The notes under the pieces: model-generated
The model's database searches: none
What the model was told of the DNA's origin: nothing
Seen by the model: the letters and a program-made list of their open reading frames with translations, nothing else
NCBI RefSeq assembly: GCF_019511345.1
Contig: NZ_JAEUAK010000008.1
Coordinates: forward strand, 213,439-277,438
DNA: 64,000 bases
Source: Rhizobium mesosinicum
GTDB taxonomy: Bacteria; Pseudomonadota; Alphaproteobacteria; Rhizobiales; Rhizobiaceae
Direction: 5' to 3'
In this document: piece by piece, positions 58,860 to 64,000 of the stretch
How positions within the stretch are numbered: position 1 is the stretch's first letter
Layout of the letters: each line of letters starts with the position of its first letter
Program-made: the position numbers and the translations under genes

Positions 58860-59330
58860 TCAATCCAGAAGATCGGCCGGCACCTTGCCGCCGTTTTCCG
58901 ACAGTTTCTTCATGAGCGCCTTGTGGAGGAAGATGTTCATCTTCGCACTGTCATTGGTGTCGCCGGTATAGCCGAGCTCGCCGGCCAGCTCCTTGCGTTC
59001 GGCCATGCTGGCATCCATTCCGAGCGCTTTCATGAGGTCGACGATCGAATGGCGCCAGTCGAGCTTCTGTCCGGATTTCTTGACGGCCGCGTTGAGGATC
59101 TGCTCGATATCGGCGCTACTTGCCTGAGCGCTACTTGCCTGAGCGGGGCTCGATTGAGCCGGCGGCGGCGCGCCGGTTGCGGGTTCGGTCACCGGCGCGG
59201 ATCTCGGCGCCGGTGCGGGGGATGCCGCGGGCGCAGCGGAGGCCTGCGGGGCTGCGGATGCGGGCTCTTGAACAGGTGCTGCCTGCGCTTTGCCGAAAAT
59301 CGCGTTCTTGATGCGGTCGAAGACGCCCAC
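58860..59330 (-). CDS. DUF3597 domain-containing protein
   Basis: 156 residues. MGVFDRIKNAIFGKA start, then an Ala/Pro/Ser linker (residues 15-75) with the short repeat AQASSAQASSA, then the DUF3597 domain (ADIEQILNAAVKKSGQKLDW, RHSIVDLMKALGMDASMAER, LAGELGYTGDTNDSAKMNIF). Found in alphaproteobacteria, unknown function, perhaps envelope or stress linked. An imperfect stress-type promoter (GGAA-N16-CGTT) near 59375-59400 is visible on this strand. Confidence 0.85.
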   Translation of the reverse strand: MGVFDRIKNAIFGKAQAAPVQEPASAAPQASAAPAASPAPAPRSAPVTEPATGAPPPAQSSPAQASSAQASSADIEQILNAAVKKSGQKLDWRHSIVDLMKALGMDASMAERKELAGELGYTGDTNDSAKMNIFLHKALMKKLSENGGKVPADLLD

Positions 59331-59559
59331 GGGGAAACCCTCCTCTTGTGGTTGCGATCTGGAAACGCCGGACGCGGCCGGGTTTCCAAGGGATGACCGG
59401 AAGAGAACTAGGGTGGCGGGGCGATCCGCAAAGGTGGCGGACGGGAATCATAGCTTGTGAGACGCGGTTCTTAGGTATTAAACGTATGTGCCGCGGGGGT
59501 GTGCCAAGCGCATACTTTCAATAGTCGCGATCCACAGCCTCTGCCACTCCGCCAGCCTA

Positions 59560-60135
59560 TCAAGAAAACTCGTTCGCCCGCGGCCCGGCCAGCGTCACGC
59601 GCCACGTCGATCTCGCCCTGAAATCCTGCGTCGCCAGAAACGTATAGGGCGTGGCTCGCCAGGGTTTGACCCCGTTGTTGAGATTGTCGAGCACGTAATC
59701 GCCGTCATCCAGGCGGGCGATCAGCACGACGTGGTTTTCGTCATGCGGGCCGATCACCACCGAGAGCGCCAGGCGGTTGGCCGGAAATCCGGCGTCGATC
59801 AGGTCCTTCATCTTCTGCAGGGCGTAGTCCTCGCAGTCGCCCCGGCCGCCGACGGGCAGGGTCCAGTCATCAGCGGAGCGGTCCTCGGTCGAGCGGACGG
59901 AGAAGTTCACGGCGCGGGTGACCCTGCGCAGAAGCGGCATGCCCGCCTGCTCGGCCGCCCCCCGGGCGCGGGGCTGAACAGCCGTCCCGTGGCAAAGCCA
60001 GCGATAGCTGGCGCAGGCGGAGGCGAAGCCCACCGGCGCGCCGATGCTCCTGCCGACCGGCAGAGCCTGCCCGGCAAGTGCTTGAAATTGCGCGGAAAAG
60101 AACGCAAGGGAAGCAACACAGAAAAGCCGCCGCAT
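59560..60135 (-). CDS. Bacterial transglutaminase-like cysteine protease (BTLCP family)
   Basis: 191 residues. Signal peptide (LFCVASLAFFSAQFQALAG), then the BTLCP fold with catalytic C101 (GDCEDYALQK), H135 (ENHVVLIA) and D150 (YVLDNL). Members in Rhizobiales are periplasmic; relatives such as LapG cleave surface adhesins, though classic LapG genes sit with LapD, absent here. Start 60135 is the first ATG and opens the signal peptide. Confidence 0.88.
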   Translation of the reverse strand: MRRLFCVASLAFFSAQFQALAGQALPVGRSIGAPVGFASACASYRWLCHGTAVQPRARGAAEQAGMPLLRRVTRAVNFSVRSTEDRSADDWTLPVGGRGDCEDYALQKMKDLIDAGFPANRLALSVVIGPHDENHVVLIARLDDGDYVLDNLNNGVKPWRATPYTFLATQDFRARSTWRVTLAGPRANEFS

Positions 60136-60326
60136 GAATCACCCCTCTATTATGCGTGGGGAAGGTAACATAGTTTACAGTAAAACTTTTAATAAAATTT
60201 ATTACTTGCGTAATTAACTATAGGTTAAGAAGCTGTGCCGTAATCCACGGTTTATTCTTGGAATTAACAGTTCGCTAATATAAAAACTCCCTCAGTTAAC
60301 GGGTTGTTAACCTAGGGAGAAAAAAG
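60136..60326. promoter_or_regulatory. AT-rich divergent promoter region
   Basis: 191 nt between the BTLCP gene and the glycine-rich gene, clearly AT-rich (TAAAACTTTTAATAAAATTT, TAATTAACTATAGGTTAAG). GGTTAA-type motifs recur (TTAACGGGTTGTTAACC forms a palindrome at 60296-60312), a possible operator just before the ribosome site AGGGAGAAAAAAG of the glycine-rich gene. Confidence 0.5.
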
Positions 60327-61364
60327 ATGATCAGCAAAGCAGCGAAGTATAGCGTCGCCGTTGCTTACCTTCTGGCCAGCAGCAGCCTCACGATGGCCGC
60401 GCCGGCAGTCGTCAACTGTGCAAAGGCAGTTCCGGGCACGATCGAGGCCCGCCTGTGCCTGCCGACGAAATCCATCCGCACCGACAATGACAGCCGCACG
60501 GTCAACAACGACAGCAGCGGCAACCGCTTCGGCAACCGATCCGGCTCGAACCGCTCCGATCCTGGTGAACAGGCGTCGAATCAGGGCTCTTCCGGCGGTC
60601 AGAACACCGGCGGCAATGACGGCAATACCGGCGGATTTGGTAATACCGGCGGCTCTGGCGACACTGGCGGTTCTGGCGACACTGGCGGGTCTGGCCCTGG
60701 TGATGGCGACGGCCCCGGCAATGGCGGTGGGGACGGCCCCGGCGATGGCGGTGGCAAGGACCACGGCCACCACGGCGGCAAGGATCGTGACCACCACGGC
60801 GGTAAAGACCGCGGTCATCACGGCGGTAAGGACCACGGCAACAAGGACCATGGCAACAAGGACCACGGCGATCACGGCGGCAAGGACCATGGCGATAAGG
60901 ACGGCCATGGCAAGGGCCGGGGCAATGATGGTCCTGGCTGGGGCCAGGGCAATGACCATCCGGACAACGACCATCCGGGCAAGGGCCGCTCCGACAAAGG
61001 CGACAAGGGCGGCAAGGGCGGCAACAGCGGCTCCGGTAGCGGTGGCAACGGCGGTTCCGGCGGCGGCGGCAATAGCGGCGGCTCCGACAACGGTGGCGGC
61101 AACGGCGGTTCCGGCAGCGGCGGCAGCAGCGGCGGCTCCAACAACGGCGGCGGCAACGGCGGTTCCGGCAGCGGCGGCAACAGCGGCGGCTCCGACAACG
61201 GCGGCGGCAACGGCGGTTGCGGCAGCGGCAGCAGCAGCGGCTCCGACAACGGCGGCGGCAACGGCGGTTCCGGCAGCGGCAATAGCGGCGGCTCCGACAA
61301 CGGCGGTGGCAATGGCGGTTCCGGCAGCGGCGGCTCCGGCAAGGGCGGACACAAGCCCGGCTGA
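60327..61364 (+). CDS. Secreted glycine-rich protein with His/Asp-rich repeats
   Basis: 345 residues. Signal peptide (SVAVAYLLASSSLTMAAPA), a short mature segment with two Cys (VNCAKAVPGTIEARLCLPTK), then low complexity: Gly/Asn/Thr repeats, a His/Lys/Asp-Gly block (HHGGKDRGHHGGKDHGNKDH) that could bind metal, and Gly/Ser/Asn repeats (GGGNGGSGSGGNSGGSDNGG) to the end. Probably a surface or matrix protein. Long open frames antisense to it are composition artefacts. The AT-rich region upstream suggests regulated expression. Confidence 0.82.
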   Translation: MISKAAKYSVAVAYLLASSSLTMAAPAVVNCAKAVPGTIEARLCLPTKSIRTDNDSRTVNNDSSGNRFGNRSGSNRSDPGEQASNQGSSGGQNTGGNDGNTGGFGNTGGSGDTGGSGDTGGSGPGDGDGPGNGGGDGPGDGGGKDHGHHGGKDRDHHGGKDRGHHGGKDHGNKDHGNKDHGDHGGKDHGDKDGHGKGRGNDGPGWGQGNDHPDNDHPGKGRSDKGDKGGKGGNSGSGSGGNGGSGGGGNSGGSDNGGGNGGSGSGGSSGGSNNGGGNGGSGSGGNSGGSDNGGGNGGCGSGSSSGSDNGGGNGGSGSGNSGGSDNGGGNGGSGSGGSGKGGHKPG

Positions 61365-61483
61365 TCCGGCATCCTGAACCGGGGACGGGCTTCAGATGCG
61401 AAGCCCTTTCCCAAGGCGGCATTGGAAATGCGGTCCGGCGACGGTGACTTCTTGCCATCGTCAAGGGCGCATTCCCTTTCCTT

Positions 61484-61658
61484 CCTCATTCCTGTGCCCG
61501 CGTGCTGGCGCGAAGGAAATCACAGGAATCCAGGCGTCGCGCCTCGGCGCGATGCGTGGCTCGCATGTATTGCGTAGGGGGTCATTGCGCCTGAGGGGAG
61601 CGGGCGCGCTGGATCTCCGTGAGGTAACCCGGGCTGGGCCGGGAACACGGAGATGAGG
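61484..61658. repeat. CCTCATTCCTGTG-type palindromes, inverted pair
   Basis: Left: CCTCATTCCTGTG (61484-61496) ... CACAGGAATCCAG (61521-61533). Right: CTGGATCTCCGTG (61609-61621) ... CACGGAGATGAGG (61646-61658), which is an inverted, diverged version (CCTCAT-TCC-TG core). Same family as the arms of the GIY-YIG unit at 53.1-53.6 kb, here without a nuclease gene. Confidence 0.7.
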
Positions 61659-61715
61659 AAGGAGAGGGGGCGTAACATACAAGATCGGTCCAAGCCGACA
61701 AATGCAAGCGAAATG

Positions 61716-61741
61716 GGGCTTCAGCGATGAAGCCCTTTTTT
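61716..61741 (+). terminator. Strong Rho-independent terminator, orphan
   Basis: Perfect 8-bp stem GGGCTTCA-GCGA-TGAAGCCC followed by six T (61736-61741). The nearest upstream plus-strand gene ends at 61364, so it may end an unrecognised small RNA transcribed from the 61660-61715 side, or the long tail of the glycine-rich gene transcript. Confidence 0.75.
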
Positions 61742-61869
61742 ATGCGCTGCAGGCAGTGCCATGGCCGTTCGGCCCATTGCGGTCATGCTTCATCGTCGAA
61801 AGATGCTGGGTGCTTTGCGCGGCGTGGGTTTCCCGCGCTCGCGGGATGTCGCGAAGCCATCGATCGGCG

Positions 61870-62361
61870 CTAACGTTCCGCGATCAGATCGCGGCCGATG
61901 GGTTTCGGACGTTCGCCGCGCAAGACGATCGCCGTGGTGACGGGACCGTAGCGGGCAATCGAATCGACGATGCTTTCGAGGTCGGCCGGCGACGGCACGA
62001 TGACTTTAAGGTGGAAACAATCCTCGCCCGTAAGCCGCAACACCTTGATGATTTCGGGCATCTCGGAAAACTGCTTCAGGCACGGTTTGATATGTTCATG
62101 CGTCGTGCGCAGGCGGATCACCGCCATCATTCCGAACCCGAGGGAGGCAGGGTCGATGACTGCCTTGTAGCCTGTGACGATGCCGCGTTCCTCAAGCCGC
62201 TTGAGCCGCTCCGAGGCTGCGGGCTGGGAGAGGCCGACCCTTCTGCCGAGCTCCGAAACGCTGATCCGCCCGTCGTCCTGAAGAATTTCGATCATGGCGA
62301 TATCGGTCGGATCAAGCGCTGCGCGACTATCAGGAACTTTTGCCATTTGCCTTGAATCCAT
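61870..62361 (-). CDS. Lrp/AsnC-family transcriptional regulator
   Basis: 163 residues. Helix-turn-helix (PTDIAMIEILQDDGRISVSE, RRVGLSQPAASERLKRLEER) and RAM domain (MMAVIRLRTTHEHIKPCLKQ, LTGEDCFHLKVIVPSPADLE). Start 62361 follows AAAGGAGAAGCGAAAACCG; the longer frame is not used. Divergent from the small hydrolase gene at 62452, a natural candidate target. Confidence 0.87.
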   Translation of the reverse strand: MDSRQMAKVPDSRAALDPTDIAMIEILQDDGRISVSELGRRVGLSQPAASERLKRLEERGIVTGYKAVIDPASLGFGMMAVIRLRTTHEHIKPCLKQFSEMPEIIKVLRLTGEDCFHLKVIVPSPADLESIVDSIARYGPVTTAIVLRGERPKPIGRDLIAER

Positions 62362-62451
62362 CGGTTTTCGCTTCTCCTTTCCGATGAATGCCAATTCCGT
62401 CCGCGCCTGTAAACAGCCAGAATGGCCAGGACGCAACGAAGAGGTGAAGCG

Positions 62452-63000
62452 GTGAGCGAATTCATTCATCTGCCTGGTATCGGCAACTCCGGAAACGCCC
62501 ATTGGCAAACGCGCTGGGAGGAGGCCGACAGGTCCATCCGGCGCTTCTCGCCGGCAAGCTGGGACGAGCCTGATCTTTCAGACTGGACAGCGGCGCTTGA
62601 ACGGGCCGTGCGGTCTGCGAAAATTCCGCCCATCCTGGTCGCCCACAGTCTCGCATGCCTGCTGGTCGCGCATTGGCAAAAAGTATCGGAGGCGCCGGTC
62701 AGGGGTGCGTTTCTGGTGGCCGTGCCCGATCCATCCTCTGCGGCGTTCCCCGCACAGGCGGCAGGCTTTGCGGCCGTGCCACAGGAACGGTTTCGTTTTC
62801 CATCCCTGATCGTGGCAAGCACCGACGATCCCTATGGTTCGCTTCCTTATGTCAGGGAGAGGGCGGCTCAATGGGGAAGCGGGCTCGAAGTCGTTGGCGC
62901 CTTCGGCCATATCAACGGGCAGAGCGGCCTGGAGGATTGGGCCGAGGGGCTGGGATTGCTGAAAGCCTTTGCAGCTGCTGAACCGCCTGCCGGCGCCTGA
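62452..63000 (+). CDS. RBBP9/YdeN-type alpha/beta hydrolase
   Basis: 182 residues. FIHLPGIGNSGNAHWQTRWE at the start, nucleophile serine in LVAHSLACLLV, acid in VASTDDPYGSL and catalytic His in FGHINGQSGL. Small serine hydrolases of this family are common; substrates are unknown. The start GTG 62452 follows AAGAGGTGAAGC and opens the domain; ATG 62422 would add ten residues. The last ~120 nt of the gene are duplicated at 63829-63997. Confidence 0.85.
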   Translation: MSEFIHLPGIGNSGNAHWQTRWEEADRSIRRFSPASWDEPDLSDWTAALERAVRSAKIPPILVAHSLACLLVAHWQKVSEAPVRGAFLVAVPDPSSAAFPAQAAGFAAVPQERFRFPSLIVASTDDPYGSLPYVRERAAQWGSGLEVVGAFGHINGQSGLEDWAEGLGLLKAFAAAEPPAGA

Positions 63001-63126
63001 GCGGGGTCGCGCCATGGATTTCGGCCGATCCTTCGGGCTTGCGGGTTCGGAGTGGTTTGAGATGCTCCGGGTGCAAACCGGGGACATAACGGTCCCGCCA
63101 GGTTCAGCCCAGCCATCTGCAAGTGC

Positions 63127-63537
63127 TTAGCCGTTCTTCCGGGGGCGTCCGCCCTTGGCACCGTTGGCACGGCTTGCCTCGACCTTTGCGGCTGATCGGG
63201 ATTGGCCGCCTCGGCGTTGCGCGTCCATGAACTTCGCGGTCCCGAAGAGACCTTTCATCAGTCCGGCGATGGTAAAATCCACGTCCAGGCTTTCCCAGTG
63301 CAGTCCGGTCTCACCGAGAAGCTCGACCTCCGCCAACTGCGCGACGGTGGCATTTTCCAGGCCCTGGATCGATCGGGCAGGCACCATGAACGCAGCGCCG
63401 TTGGTGAAATCCACGACGATGCGGCCCGACGTTTCATCGAAACGGACTGATGCCGGGATCGGCGCGCGGGCGCGTTCCGCCTCCCCCTTCAGGGTGGCGT
63501 CTCGGTAGTGGCGATCTTCGAAGGTAACTTCACCCAT
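63127..63537 (-). CDS. DUF2442 domain-containing protein
   Basis: 136 residues: VTFEDRHYRDATLKGEAERA, RFDETSGRIVVDFTNGAAFM, VPARSIQGLENATVAQLAEV, then LGETGLHWESLDVDFTIAGL and a basic Lys/Arg/Gly tail. DUF2442 proteins are regularly encoded with DUF4160 proteins and together look like a toxin-antitoxin-type or regulatory pair, which has not been settled. Its ATG overlaps the end of the DUF4160 gene by 8 nt. Confidence 0.85.
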   Translation of the reverse strand: MGEVTFEDRHYRDATLKGEAERARAPIPASVRFDETSGRIVVDFTNGAAFMVPARSIQGLENATVAQLAEVELLGETGLHWESLDVDFTIAGLMKGLFGTAKFMDAQRRGGQSRSAAKVEASRANGAKGGRPRKNG

Positions 63538-63757
63538 GGATGCTCTCCCATTTCTCGATGAACAGGCGCTTGTTCGCCTGGACAATGGCAAGGGCGATGC
63601 CCAAATCCCGCTTCTTCATTCCCCGGTTCGATAATACCGTGAGATCAAGGATATTGATGCGGGCTTCCCCATCTCCATAGACATGGGTGTGCGCCGGTTC
63701 GTGATCATCCGTGTAAATGACAAATCGCATTCCTGCTTCGCGGAGGACGGTGACCAT
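63530..63757 (-). CDS. DUF4160 domain-containing protein
   Basis: 75 residues: VTVLREAGMRFVIYTDDHEP, AHTHVYGDGEARINILDLTV, then LGIALAIVQANKRLFIEKWE. The HEPAHTHV motif is the hallmark of DUF4160. First gene of the pair with DUF2442. Both lie in a block between the intact hydrolase gene and a duplicate of its 3' end. Confidence 0.87.
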   Translation of the reverse strand: MVTVLREAGMRFVIYTDDHEPAHTHVYGDGEARINILDLTVLSNRGMKKRDLGIALAIVQANKRLFIEKWESIHG

Positions 63758-63828
63758 GCGTCAAAATAACCTAACAACTTGGGTTTTTCAAGAGCCGCAA
63801 GACGCTCGATGCCAGCTTTCGAACGCGA

Positions 63829-63997
63829 AATGGCACCGACGATCCCTATGGCTCCCTTACGGGAGGGCGCGGCTCGATGGGGAAGCGGGCTCGAAGTCGT
63901 TGGCGCCTTCGGCCATATCAACGGGCAGAGCGGCCTGGAGGACTGGCCCGAGGGGCTGGGATTGCTGAAAGCGTTTGCAGCTGCCTCTATCGTCTGA
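63829..63997 (+). pseudogene. Duplicate 3' end of the RBBP9-type hydrolase gene
   Basis: From GCACCGACGATCCCTATGG to the stop it repeats 62818-62990 of the hydrolase gene. The stretch encoding WGSGLEVVGAFGHINGQSGL and LEDW-EGLGLLKAFAAA is almost base-for-base identical; earlier a few bases are missing, which breaks the frame. There is no start or 5' part. It forms the outer edge of the DUF4160/DUF2442 insert. Confidence 0.82.
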
Positions 63998-64000
63998 GGT

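Noticed and set aside
60600..61345. Regularly repeated DNA that might be read as a CRISPR array
   Set aside because: Repeats are short, in frame, coding Gly/Ser/Asn and His/Asp, with no unique spacers of constant length and no cas genes.
60312..61489. Several long antisense and alternate-frame open frames over the glycine-rich gene
   Set aside because: Repetitive GGC codons leave every frame open; only the plus-strand frame has a signal peptide and ribosome site.

Overview
The window is high-GC chromosomal or large-replicon DNA from an alphaproteobacterium of the order Rhizobiales, most likely Rhizobium or a close relative. The basis is gene content (DUF1236, DUF982, BTLCP-type transglutaminase-like and DUF3597 proteins, a class III cyclase with an N-terminal zinc ribbon, RTX-like proteins), RIME-like intergenic palindromes, and several GGAAC-N16/17-CGTT promoters of the alphaproteobacterial general stress response (EcfG) type. 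No rRNA, tRNA, CRISPR array or replication origin was seen.

Layout. 0-6 kb: end of a sensor kinase, a single-domain response regulator, a cytochrome P460, a small secreted protein, a convergent M48 membrane metalloprotease and an adenylate cyclase. 6-11.3 kb: an AT-richer orphan gene inserted behind the cyclase next to a decayed copy of the cyclase 3' end, DUF1236 envelope proteins, small proteins, and a tandem DUF805 duplication whose second copy is frameshifted. 11.2-17.5 kb: a tightly coupled operon DUF4129-DUF4350-MoxR-DUF58-SpoIIM-RDD. 17.5-28.7 kb: repeat-rich, gene-poor DNA with small proteins, two RTX-like calcium-binding proteins sharing a C-terminal domain, and an acyltransferase. 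28.7-35.3 kb: an isolated podovirus-like head module (portal, Bbp19-like, scaffold-like, major capsid, cement-like) plus an SGNH hydrolase, with no terminase, integrase, tail or lysis genes. 35.5-43.7 kb: an AdeRS-like two-component system, a PAP2 phosphatase, a CYTH protein, an ECF sigma gene divergent from DUF4142-cupredoxin with matched divergent promoter motifs, and a PemK/MazF toxin-antitoxin pair with an operator palindrome. 44-52 kb: a LysR regulator, a dehalogenase-like hydrolase, ClC, MscL and K+-channel-like proteins, stress-promoter-driven small proteins and an Lrp regulator. 52-64 kb: a second PAP2 protein, a GIY-YIG nuclease gene enclosed by 53-bp inverted repeats, a KaiC-like ATPase coupled to a hybrid kinase, a glycine-rich secreted protein, an Lrp regulator, a small hydrolase, and a DUF4160/DUF2442 pair inserted between the hydrolase and a duplicate of its 3' end.

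Main themes. (1) Envelope and stress functions dominate: five EcfG-type promoters precede a DUF1236 gene, mscL and small membrane or basic proteins. (2) Several repeat families share the intergenic space: a 112-nt two-hairpin element (two full copies, one expanded, one partial), RIME-like palindromes (three), CCTCATTCCTGTG palindromes (around the GIY-YIG gene and at 61.5 kb), and a CCCCTCCCC inverted repeat. (3) Two accessory inserts sit behind a host gene and are followed by a second copy of that gene's 3' end, suggesting a common mode of insertion. The best candidates for something undescribed are the GIY-YIG gene with its palindromic repeat family and the 112-nt two-hairpin family.
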